From: JBNKFQ01 sp050289385
GTDB lineage: Bacteria > Pseudomonadota > Gammaproteobacteria > Pseudomonadales > Porticoccaceae
NCBI GenBank assembly: GCA_050289385.1
Contig: JBNKFQ010000291.1
Location: 1 to 29,587, forward strand
DNA length: 29,587 nucleotides
Direction: 5' to 3'
Shown here: one piece after another, positions 6,709 to 14,684 of the stretch
How the letters are laid out: each line of letters opens with the position of its first letter
How positions within the stretch are numbered: position 1 is the stretch's first letter
Translations under genes and position numbers: made by a program
The notes under the pieces: model-generated
Databases searched by the model: none
Told to the model about the DNA's origin: nothing
The model's input: the letters and a program-made list of their open reading frames with translations, nothing else

Positions 6709-8757
6709 ATGCGGTTTACGATAAAGTCGACTTTTTCAACGATTGTTTTGTTATCTGTTTTATCTACTCCAATCTTAAGTGGACCATCACGCTCTTTCAC
6801 GTCTGAAGACATATTTTCTCTGGAATATGCCCTGGATCCGCAGATATCTCCTGATGGTAACAGAGTGGCTTACTTGCGCCAGTCGATGGACATAATGACG
6901 GACAGCAGGCACAACAGCTTATGGATTATTAACGCGGATGGAACAAATCATCGGCCGATTGTTTCGGGAAAAGCGCATGTATCTGCCGTCAGTTGGTCGC
7001 CCAGCGGCGATCGACTTGCCTATGTTTCCGGTGAAGAAGGAACTCCGCAAATTTATGTTCGCTGGATGGATTCGGGGCAGACGGCCATAATCAGTAATCT
7101 TACCAAGGCCCCGGGCGGAATTTCCTGGTCGCCCGATGGCAAAACCATTGCCTTTACCATGGATGTCCCTTACACCACACCGTCGTTGATTACTCCCCTA
7201 AAAAAGCCGGACGGGGCAACATGGGCAAAACCCTTTAAGGAAATCAGCCACGTTCATTACCGAACCAATCACGTTGATTTACTCGCTGATACTCGCAGCC
7301 ATATATTTGTTATTCCTGCCACAGGCGGTGTTGCGCATCAGGTGTCCAGCGGAGATTTTAACCACAAAGCGCCTCTTTCGTGGAGTAAGGACAGCAAAAC
7401 ACTATATTTATCAGCCAAGCGAAATCAAAAGGTTGGTTTGCAGCCGCGAGACAGTGAAATTTACGCGCTTTCGGTCCAGGATGGCGGCTATAACCAATTA
7501 ACCCGCCGCAAAGGTCCGGACCAAACTCCCGATGTCTCTCCAGATGGCAAATTAATTGTTTATGCGGGATATGACGATCTCTCCCATGCACACCACAATG
7601 CAAACCTTTACATAATGAAAACGGACGGCTCAGGTAAACGAAAAATCAGCGTCAATTATGACGGCTCTCTTTCCAGTCCAAAATGGGCAGCTGACGGTAA
7701 AAGTTTGTACCTGACATATGCTGAGCGAGGTGTACTCAAGCTCGGTTACCTTTCTGTAAAGGGCGGTAACATTCGTGAAGTCGCCAGCAATCTTTCTGGC
7801 ATGGGATTTAACCGCCCATTCTTCTTGCCCGGCGGCTACTCCCTGTCCAATAATGGAAAGTACGCATCGGTATTTGGCACTCCAACACGTCCTGCGGATA
7901 TTGGTGTGGGCAGTCTGCGTAATTCGCCCACCTTGCTGACCGAGTTAAATGAGGACCTGCTGGGCAATCGTAAACTTTCGCAATACCATGAGATCACTTG
8001 GAAATCCTCAGCTGATAATCGCGAGATACACGGCTGGTATATTACGCCACCCAATTTTGATCCAAACAAGAAATACCCTTTTATTCTGGAAATTCATGGC
8101 GGCCCGCAAATGGCATGGGGGCCTTACTTCTCTCCTCTTTTGCAGGATGCGGCGGCGAGAGGTTATGTGGTGCTACTCCCCAATCCTCGTGGTTCTACCT
8201 CTTATGGAGCAGAATTTACCGACCAGATTGACCGCAATTATCCTGGCGAAGATTACGACGACTTGATGTCTGGCGTTGATGCTCTGATCGACAAAGGGTT
8301 TATTGATAAAAACCAGCTGTTTATAACGGGCTTGTCCGGTGGTGGCATACTAACCACCTGGTCGATTGGAAAAACAGATCGCTTTGTTGCCGCAGTTGCC
8401 CGTGGTCCAGTTATTAACTGGACCAGTGAATCACTCAATTCAACCATGAATTTCCCCTTTATTCTGGAAAACTGGTTCGACGGTGCACCATGGGAAAATC
8501 CAACACAATACTGGAAGTTCTCCCCTCTTTCATTGGTGGGTAATGTTAAAACGCCCACGATGATTATGACGGGAGATAGCGATTATCAAACAGCCATATC
8601 AGATTCAGAGCAATATTTTGCCGCATTACAGTATCGGGGAATAGAAACCAGGTTTATTCGTGTGCCAAATGCCGGACATATATTTTATCGGCCTTCACAA
8701 ATGATTACCGAGTTAAACTACTTGTTTGCGTGGTTTGAGCGATTCCGCACAAAATGA
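6709..8757 (+). CDS. Exported S9-family peptidase (prolyl oligopeptidase / acylaminoacyl-peptidase type)
   Basis: This 682-aa protein has a signal peptide (about 1-25), a beta-propeller region with TolB/WD40-like SPDG repeats (47-50, 141-144, 277-280) and a C-terminal alpha/beta-hydrolase domain from about 430. The catalytic triad is S543 in GLSGGG, D625 in GDSDYQ and H657 in NAGH; HGGPQ (463-467) supplies the oxyanion region. It probably cleaves short peptides in the periplasm. The ATG at 6709 has an AAAGGTGAAA ribosome site and directly precedes the signal peptide, so the upstream in-frame TTG (6640) is rejected. It follows dtd by 65 bp and ends at a strong hairpin. By eye it is somewhat AT-richer than its neighbours. 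The exact specificity (DPP, oligopeptidase or acyl-peptide) cannot be read. Confidence 0.94.
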   Translation: MRFTIKSTFSTIVLLSVLSTPILSGPSRSFTSEDIFSLEYALDPQISPDGNRVAYLRQSMDIMTDSRHNSLWIINADGTNHRPIVSGKAHVSAVSWSPSGDRLAYVSGEEGTPQIYVRWMDSGQTAIISNLTKAPGGISWSPDGKTIAFTMDVPYTTPSLITPLKKPDGATWAKPFKEISHVHYRTNHVDLLADTRSHIFVIPATGGVAHQVSSGDFNHKAPLSWSKDSKTLYLSAKRNQKVGLQPRDSEIYALSVQDGGYNQLTRRKGPDQTPDVSPDGKLIVYAGYDDLSHAHHNANLYIMKTDGSGKRKISVNYDGSLSSPKWAADGKSLYLTYAERGVLKLGYLSVKGGNIREVASNLSGMGFNRPFFLPGGYSLSNNGKYASVFGTPTRPADIGVGSLRNSPTLLTELNEDLLGNRKLSQYHEITWKSSADNREIHGWYITPPNFDPNKKYPFILEIHGGPQMAWGPYFSPLLQDAAARGYVVLLPNPRGSTSYGAEFTDQIDRNYPGEDYDDLMSGVDALIDKGFIDKNQLFITGLSGGGILTTWSIGKTDRFVAAVARGPVINWTSESLNSTMNFPFILENWFDGAPWENPTQYWKFSPLSLVGNVKTPTMIMTGDSDYQTAISDSEQYFAALQYRGIETRFIRVPNAGHIFYRPSQMITELNYLFAWFERFRTK

Positions 8758-8770
8758 AGAGTTATTAATG

Positions 8771-8810
8771 TGATGGGAGCCAATTTTCATTGGCTCCCAT
8801 CAGTTTTATT
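8771..8810. terminator. Strong hairpin terminator between convergent peptidase genes
   Basis: A perfect 14-bp stem (8771-8784 with 8789-8802) closes a TTTC loop and is followed by a T-rich stretch (GTTTTATTTT). It terminates the pip-dtd-S9 operon on the plus strand. The stem is also the first sequence past the stop of the convergent S10 gene, so it may serve both strands. Confidence 0.88.
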
Positions 8811-10290
8811 TTCCGCCAATAAATGCCCGAATATCTCCTGACAACTGTTTCAGTGACGGTTCATGCACATACATCATATGGCCAGCCGGGTAGTATTTAA
8901 ACGTGACTTGGTCGTCGGGCATACCGGTTTTGGCAAAACTGTTTTCCGTACCAAAAAAAGGTGTGGCCAAGTCGTAGTAACCGTTGGCCACAAAGATACG
9001 AAAATTTTTGTTTTGACGTGCTTCTTCACCCAGCTTGGGTGCAACATTAACCTGGTTGCCTCCGAATCGGGGACTCATGGTCCAGTCCCATTCACGATTG
9101 GCCTGTCTGGACAGAATTTCATAATGGCGATCACCTGTCATATTCAGGTCGGTGGTCAGATAGTGGTTGATGGCAGCTGTGTAAGCAGCCGAAACACCAT
9201 AGGCTGATGGGTCGGCATCAAAGGAGTCGCCAGCGTCATCCAGGTCTTTACCCGGATAACGGCCGTCCAGTCTGCCCACCACCAGGCTTTTGTCTCGCAA
9301 CAGCTCTTTCATAAAGCGTCTTGGTTGAATATAAAGGTCTGTCATTTCCAGGTAGCGCTCTGAAATACCTGTAAAGTGGGCCAGTTTTTTGCGAACACGG
9401 TCCCGTTGTGAATCATCCAGGCGGCGACCTTTTTGCAGCGCCACGGCGTAGTCGGTGAGTGCGAATTCCCGTGCCTTGTCGAGAAATCGCTCCAGATTGG
9501 GTTCACCCTCTACCTTGCCGTGATGCCATGCAGTAGCCGCAAAGGTTGGCAGATAACTGATCGCGGCATCGTCATTGTGGGGGGCGGCTCGAATTGTGCG
9601 AAAATCGAGAACCGATGAAATCAGCAGTACACCATTCAGGGCAACATCGTCATAGCCGTTGTGCAAGGCTTCTGCAAGCATGGCGGCGCGTGTCGTGCCG
9701 TAACTTTCACCGGCGAGATATTTGGGCGAATTCCAGCGTTTGTTTTCGGTTAACCAGCGGCGCACAAACCAGGCGAGACTGTCGGCGTCTTCGTACAAGC
9801 CCCAGAAATCCTTGTTGCTGGCATTGCCAATGGCGTGGGAAAACCCGGTGCCAACCGGATCCACCATTACCAGGTCCGTCACATCCAGCAAACTGTGATT
9901 ATTGGCAACCAGAGTAAACGGCGCGGCGCCATCGTCCTGGGCATCGCTGGGCACCACGACCCGTTTGGGGCCAAACAGACCCAGGTGCATCCACACAGAA
10001 GACGAGCCGGGACCGCCGTTAAACACAAATGTAACCGGTCGGTTTGCAGAGCGGTTGTCTGTACGCAAGTAACTGATGCTAAACAGGTCAGCCGTGGGTT
10101 GGTCGCGGTCATTGTGAATACGGGTGTAGCCGGCAACTGCCCGGTACGATACTTTTTCTGCGCCTATCGTAATCTTGTGTTCTGTGGTTACAGATTCCGG
10201 CTCGGGGATGTCGCTGCTTTTGATGTTTCCCCAGGCCAGCGCAAAAGTTGTAAGAAACCACAGTGACAGGCAGGCGGCAAGCGTCTTCAT
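8806..10290 (-). CDS. Exported serine carboxypeptidase (S10 family)
   Basis: This 494-aa enzyme releases C-terminal residues from peptides, most likely in the periplasm. A Sec signal peptide covers about residues 1-19 (MKTLAACLSLWFLTTFALA). Family motifs are NGGPGSSS (91-98), the nucleophile S196 in GESYG, D440 in NGYYDLATPF and H471 in AGHMMYVHEP. The ATG at 10290 has a GAGGAAG ribosome site and begins the signal peptide, so the longer frame from 10347 is not used. It is convergent with the S9 peptidase and follows the phosphofructokinase gene by 117 bp on the same strand. A short 6-bp inverted repeat lies about 48 bp upstream of the start. Confidence 0.95.
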   Translation of the reverse strand: MKTLAACLSLWFLTTFALAWGNIKSSDIPEPESVTTEHKITIGAEKVSYRAVAGYTRIHNDRDQPTADLFSISYLRTDNRSANRPVTFVFNGGPGSSSVWMHLGLFGPKRVVVPSDAQDDGAAPFTLVANNHSLLDVTDLVMVDPVGTGFSHAIGNASNKDFWGLYEDADSLAWFVRRWLTENKRWNSPKYLAGESYGTTRAAMLAEALHNGYDDVALNGVLLISSVLDFRTIRAAPHNDDAAISYLPTFAATAWHHGKVEGEPNLERFLDKAREFALTDYAVALQKGRRLDDSQRDRVRKKLAHFTGISERYLEMTDLYIQPRRFMKELLRDKSLVVGRLDGRYPGKDLDDAGDSFDADPSAYGVSAAYTAAINHYLTTDLNMTGDRHYEILSRQANREWDWTMSPRFGGNQVNVAPKLGEEARQNKNFRIFVANGYYDLATPFFGTENSFAKTGMPDDQVTFKYYPAGHMMYVHEPSLKQLSGDIRAFIGGK

Positions 10291-10337
10291 TCGGTCTTCC
10301 TCTGTTCCTGTTATTATTTTTGCCTTGGCACAACCGG

Positions 10338-10355
10338 GGATAAACAAAGTTATCC
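10338..10355. promoter_or_regulatory. Short inverted repeat upstream of the S10 gene
   Basis: GGATAA and TTATCC are separated by 6 bp (18 bp in all). They sit between pfk and the S10 gene, about 48 bp from the S10 start codon, where an operator could lie. Size and position are suggestive only. Confidence 0.25.
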
Positions 10356-10407
10356 TGTTGATTGACTTCAGTTTTATTCGCTGTACCCAGGCACAGGTTG
10401 TTAGGAG

Positions 10408-11667
10408 TCAGACTTTAAATGCCTTGCGAAGTTTCTTTGCAACCCGTTCTTTTTTCAGTCGAGCGTAGCTGGGTATGCCGTTTTTAAAGGGGGGAGCGTC
10501 TTCGCCCAGGATCAGGGGTTGCAGGTATTCGCGGGCTTTTTCGGTAATGCCAAAACCGTCGCGGCTGATGTAATTGCGTGGCATCATTTTTTCGACGTTG
10601 GCCACCTGGTCCAGCGGGGCCTCACCCAGAGTCCATTTGTAACGTTTGCTGGCAGCCCTTTCGATGGTCACCATAACGGCATTTTTGCCGGCTTCGGCAT
10701 ACTCCACGGCGGCACGCCCAACGGCGTAGGCTTGTTCTACATCCGTTGCCGATGCGATATGACGCGCAGCGCGTTGCAAGTAATCTGCCAGCGCCCAGTG
10801 GTACTTGTAGCCCAGTTCAGACTTGACCATATTGGCCAGCGTAGGGGCTACGCCGCCCAGTTGTTTGTGGCCGAAAGCGTCTGTTGTGCCCGCGTCCGCC
10901 AGAAATGTGCCATCGGCGTATTGAGCGCCTTCCGAAGCGACAATGACGCAATAACCGTTTTTGCGCACGGTCTGCTTTACCTTTTTCAGGAATTTTTGCC
11001 GGTCAAAGGCGATCTCGGGGAACAGGATAATATGGGGGGCATCGCCTTCCTGTTCCTGTGCCAGAGCACCGGCAGCGGCAATCCACCCCGCATGCCGCCC
11101 CATCACTTCCAGAATAAATACCTTGGTGGATGTTTCGCACATCGACGCAACGTCAAGGCTCGCCTCTCTGGTGGACACGGCCACGTATTTGGCGACTGAA
11201 CCAAAGCCCGGGCAGCAGTCAGTAAAAGGCAGGTCGTTGTCTACAGTTTTGGGAATATGAATGGCCTGAATCGGATACCCGGTTTTTTGGGATAATTGCG
11301 AAATCTTCAGACAGGTGTCAGCGGAATCACCGCCGCCGTTATAAAAGAAGTAACCAATATTGTGTGCCTTGAATACTTCGATCAATCGCTCGTATTCCAG
11401 ACGATTTTCTTCCAGGCTTTTCAGTTTGTATCGGCAAGACCCAAAAGCGCCAGAAGGAGTGTGTCGCAAAGCCGAAATCGTTTTGCGAGATTCCTTGCCG
11501 ACATCGATGAGTTCTTCCCTGAGTGCGCCGATAATGCCATTGTTACCAGCGTACAGCTTGCCAATCTGTTTGCTGTCGCGCACCGCTTCAATTACCCCGC
11601 AGGCAGAGGCGTTGATGACAGCGGTAACACCGCCTGACTGAGCGTAAAAGGCGTTCTTTTTGGCCAT
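10408..11667 (-). CDS. 6-phosphofructokinase, probably pyrophosphate-dependent
   Basis: This 419-aa cytoplasmic enzyme phosphorylates fructose 6-phosphate. Two positions point to pyrophosphate rather than ATP as donor: Asp (D114 in GGGDS) where ATP enzymes have Gly, and Lys (K140) in PKTVDND, where ATP enzymes have GTIDND. Other family stretches are GNNGIIGAL and VMGRHAGW. The position equivalent to the preceding Asp of GGDD enzymes is Gly, as in a related set with GGxDS motifs. A reversible PPi enzyme would allow both glycolysis and gluconeogenesis, useful to a cell living on amino acids (inference). A good sigma-70 promoter lies upstream on this strand. Confidence 0.9.
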   Translation of the reverse strand: MAKKNAFYAQSGGVTAVINASACGVIEAVRDSKQIGKLYAGNNGIIGALREELIDVGKESRKTISALRHTPSGAFGSCRYKLKSLEENRLEYERLIEVFKAHNIGYFFYNGGGDSADTCLKISQLSQKTGYPIQAIHIPKTVDNDLPFTDCCPGFGSVAKYVAVSTREASLDVASMCETSTKVFILEVMGRHAGWIAAAGALAQEQEGDAPHIILFPEIAFDRQKFLKKVKQTVRKNGYCVIVASEGAQYADGTFLADAGTTDAFGHKQLGGVAPTLANMVKSELGYKYHWALADYLQRAARHIASATDVEQAYAVGRAAVEYAEAGKNAVMVTIERAASKRYKWTLGEAPLDQVANVEKMMPRNYISRDGFGITEKAREYLQPLILGEDAPPFKNGIPSYARLKKERVAKKLRKAFKV

Positions 11668-11719
11668 GGGAATCCCGGACTGTTGTGGCGAAACGGTTGC
11701 GTTAAATTAATGGGACGCG

Positions 11720-11748
11720 ATGATACTGGAATTGGGTGGTAATGTCAG
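11720..11748 (-). promoter_or_regulatory. Predicted sigma-70 promoter for the phosphofructokinase gene
   Basis: On the minus strand CTGACA (plus-strand 11743-11748) and TATCAT (11720-11725) are separated by exactly 17 bp, each matching the consensus at 5 of 6 positions. The expected start is near 11713, about 46 bp before the ATG at 11667. Confidence 0.6.
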
Positions 11749-11762
11749 ATTTGTTGGGTCCT

Positions 11763-11909
11763 GAGTCGGAAGTCGGAAGCTGAAATTTTCGTGCCATCGC
11801 TTTGCTCGGCTACCAGGAAAGCAGGTCTTGTTCATCAGGGATAGGACCGGTTTATTGTTTTGCTTTTGCTTTTGCTTTTGCTTTTGCTTTTGCTTCCGGC
11901 TTCCGACTC
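11763..11909. repeat. Heptamer-armed dispersed repeat, copy 1, with hexamer microsatellite
   Basis: Eighteen-bp inverted arms (11763-11780 and 11892-11909) match at 17 of 18 positions and consist of GTCGGAA-type heptamers. Next to the left arm is a 23-bp segment (about 11788-11810) that matches the copy at 16036-16173 with five differences. Six exact tandem copies of TTTTGC (11858-11893) lead into the right arm. The right arm overlaps the stop codon of the autotransporter gene (11908-11910). No coding capacity is evident. Confidence 0.8.
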
Positions 11910-14418
11910 AAAACCGCATCGACACATTCACCGTCGAATTCACTGCATCACCAACAAGCTTGCTATGCCCCGGATTTTGAATGTAATGCACAGACACACC
12001 CGCGCGAACTGGCCCCAGGTCAAAACCATAATTCACTTCCAGTCGGTATTCGCGAGCATCCGGTTCCAGCCCCAGCAGCAAATCATCATAAACCACTTGC
12101 TTGCCAAGGGTGCGACCGACTGGTATGCGCAACGAGGCATCACCCTGTTCTATACGTAATGGCTGGGTAATAAAAAGGCCAAGGCTGTCGTTTTGTTGCC
12201 ACAGGGAACGACCATTAAGACCAACGGCGAAAGAGCTTGAAAACAGATTATCGTCGATGTTGAGCAAACTGGCTTCGGATACGGCTGTGCTCAAGTCCGG
12301 TTTGGTTATACCCCCGTACATTGCCAACAACCCGTGCCAGTTAGTGCCAAGGCGCATATGGGTATTGAGCCCGGCAAACCAGGTGCCAACCTGCGAGGCC
12401 GCGCCTATAGCGCCGCTTGGGCTTATCCCGAGGAAACTGCTGTCTTCGCGTACCATACCGGCCTGAATACTGATGTCACCTCCGGTAAAGTTTTGCGCAT
12501 ACTCCATCAAAGCGCCCTGGGCGCTGTTATCGGTACGTGGTTGATAATTATCCCAACCGGCCTTGCCGCGGAAAAATCCGAAACGGAGCTTGCCGTTACC
12601 CGTTTGCATACCGCCGCCACTACTCCAGCCATTGCGTGCAAAACGCAACCAGGGGGCAGCAAAGGCGCTGTCGTCACTGGTGCTGGCCGGAAGCAAGGCT
12701 TGCTCACCGTACAAACCGAAAAACCAGCCGGGGTTGGCGCTCCAGCCGGAAAAACTTTCGCGGCCGGTAACTTCGTCGCGAAAATGCATGGCCACATAGT
12801 CACGCTGTTGGTTGCTGGCAAGGCGAGGATGAAAACGGGCGTCAAGGTAGTTGGTATCCATTGAGATTCCGGCTTGCACTGTCAAGCCGTCAGCATAGTT
12901 GATTGCCCCATGGTGCAGTGTTGATGTTGGCAGGGAGTCGATATTCTTGTGCAGCAGGGCACTGGCGGGCAGATAAAAAGGAAAGTCCATTTCGTCAAAT
13001 ACTGCGATGGATCGACCCCTGAGCGCATTGCTGATACTGTTACCCAGTGCACTGCCCGTGGTTGATATGCCACTGCTGCTGACTGAAAACGAGATGTCGC
13101 CGATGGAATTGCCGGTACTCATACTGGTATCGCCAACTGGCGCAGTGGCTGCCGCCAGGTCCAGCAGCCCCTGGCCGTAAATATCCTGGTTGGAATATAT
13201 GCCGGACTTGTTTGCGGTTTGCAGTAGCCGATCAACCAGTTCATGGTTACCGACGGTAGGAAACATCGATTTTAAAAGGGCCAAAGCACCACTAACCATC
13301 GGCGCTGCGAATGAGGTGCCAATAGCGCCACCATAGTAAAACAGGTCCGGGTCCTCTCCTGCCGGTGTGGGTATCGGCCCCCAGACAAAATCGTCTTCAC
13401 CATTGCCTCCACCACCAGGTGCGGCCAGGCAAAAATCGGCCGCCACACCACAGCGATTGGAATAAAAGGCAATCTCACCCGTCATATCAACTGCGACAAC
13501 CGCCAGCATGTGGTCCTTGAGCTCGGGAAAGAAATAGGGCAGTCCCGCCAGGATTTCCGGAGAGGACGCGTCAACCGGATTGCCCATGGTGTCTGTTTCG
13601 CCGAAAGCATTGCCGGCAGAAATCACGAAAATGGCACGGTTCCCGGCGACCTTTTCATCTTGCCGAAGTGCGTCGATTGTGCGTGAGAATGCTGCGTCTA
13701 CTTCAAGGGCATTGAATTCGGTGATTGCGCCGGCAAACCCGAAGCTCATATTAATAATCGGGGCTTCGTTGGCCATCAGTTCGAAGCGCTCGGCGAAAAA
13801 GCTGTCATCAGTAAAGGTTATTTCGCCCGGGTCCAATGGTTCATAGGGGCCAGAGCCGCTACCCAGGGGAATTTCGTATGCGACAACTTCGGCGTCAAAT
13901 GCCACTCCATGCATATTAAAATTTTCTCCCGGAACTACCGGGTTGCCGTCGCGGTTGGAAGCAATTACGCCGGCGACCAGAGTACCGTGGCCAATTGCTT
14001 CATCGCTGCGTTCGCTGCCAAACAGGTCGTAGTCGCTACCCGCAACAGAGACCTTGCTGCCGCCCGAACTGCTGTCGAATTCGAGGTGGTCGGCCATCAC
14101 GCCGGAATCAATAACGCCTACCTTTACACCAGCACCGGTTGCACCACGGGCATATGCGGTGGAAGCATTTATAAGCTCGAGAAAGCGCAGCCCCTCGTAT
14201 TCACTATCTTCGAAGGATTCGCTCTGCAGTGCCAGATCATCAGGATCATCCGGTTGCTGGGCAAAGTTGTCATAAGGCGGAGAGGTGGGAGCCGGGTCAG
14301 GTGCGGTAGAAGGGTCGGGTGTTGCTGGTTGCGAACCACCGCCGCCCGAAGAGCAGGCCATAAGTACAATACTCAGGGAAATAACTGCCAGTAACTTGCT
14401 GGCCGACAGGTAATTCAT
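11908..14418 (-). CDS. Lipoprotein subtilisin-like autotransporter (S8 protease)
   Basis: This 836-aa surface protease has a lipoprotein signal peptide ending LMAC (lipidation at C22), a proline-rich linker (31-48), a subtilase domain (about 80-425) and a C-terminal autotransporter beta-barrel (about 560-836) ending in Phe. The triad is D104 in GVIDSG, H144 in GHGT and S369 in GTSFAAP, with N270 of AGN for the oxyanion hole. The architecture recalls Bordetella SphB1, a lipid-anchored subtilase autotransporter that processes other surface proteins. It would act on the cell surface, releasing peptides or maturing exported proteins. The start has an AAGGA ribosome site. The gene is divergent from mpl, and its stop codon overlaps a dispersed repeat. 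Confidence 0.93.
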   Translation of the reverse strand: MNYLSASKLLAVISLSIVLMACSSGGGGSQPATPDPSTAPDPAPTSPPYDNFAQQPDDPDDLALQSESFEDSEYEGLRFLELINASTAYARGATGAGVKVGVIDSGVMADHLEFDSSSGGSKVSVAGSDYDLFGSERSDEAIGHGTLVAGVIASNRDGNPVVPGENFNMHGVAFDAEVVAYEIPLGSGSGPYEPLDPGEITFTDDSFFAERFELMANEAPIINMSFGFAGAITEFNALEVDAAFSRTIDALRQDEKVAGNRAIFVISAGNAFGETDTMGNPVDASSPEILAGLPYFFPELKDHMLAVVAVDMTGEIAFYSNRCGVAADFCLAAPGGGGNGEDDFVWGPIPTPAGEDPDLFYYGGAIGTSFAAPMVSGALALLKSMFPTVGNHELVDRLLQTANKSGIYSNQDIYGQGLLDLAAATAPVGDTSMSTGNSIGDISFSVSSSGISTTGSALGNSISNALRGRSIAVFDEMDFPFYLPASALLHKNIDSLPTSTLHHGAINYADGLTVQAGISMDTNYLDARFHPRLASNQQRDYVAMHFRDEVTGRESFSGWSANPGWFFGLYGEQALLPASTSDDSAFAAPWLRFARNGWSSGGGMQTGNGKLRFGFFRGKAGWDNYQPRTDNSAQGALMEYAQNFTGGDISIQAGMVREDSSFLGISPSGAIGAASQVGTWFAGLNTHMRLGTNWHGLLAMYGGITKPDLSTAVSEASLLNIDDNLFSSSFAVGLNGRSLWQQNDSLGLFITQPLRIEQGDASLRIPVGRTLGKQVVYDDLLLGLEPDAREYRLEVNYGFDLGPVRAGVSVHYIQNPGHSKLVGDAVNSTVNVSMRF

Positions 14419-14626
14419 AAATCAGTCCTTGCTGTTTTGTGGAGATGACACGCCCCTTTCACTCTCCAACCAGTGCTATTAATGTCAGAAGTCATTGTCC
14501 GATTCAAGAAAGTTTGATGGTAATTGAAGACTATTGGCAGATTTTAGGTGTTGCTGCAGCTCCCCACGCATTTTTATTGGAATTTCACTTGTTGTCGGGA
14601 CTGTAAATTCGAGCGCAACCAGCCGC

Positions 14627-14656
14627 GTGACAGTCTGGTGTACCCGATGCCATAAT
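14627..14656 (+). promoter_or_regulatory. Predicted sigma-70 promoter for mpl
   Basis: GTGACA (14627-14632) and CATAAT (14651-14656) are 18 bp apart, each one base from consensus. Transcription would begin near 14663, about 20 bp before the mpl ATG. Confidence 0.5.
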
Positions 14657-14684
14657 CCAGTGCGAACAAACTTACAGGATCTAT

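Noticed and set aside
12334..12864. 176-codon open frame opposite the autotransporter barrel
   Set aside because: It is antisense to a well supported coding domain and its protein resembles nothing I recognise.
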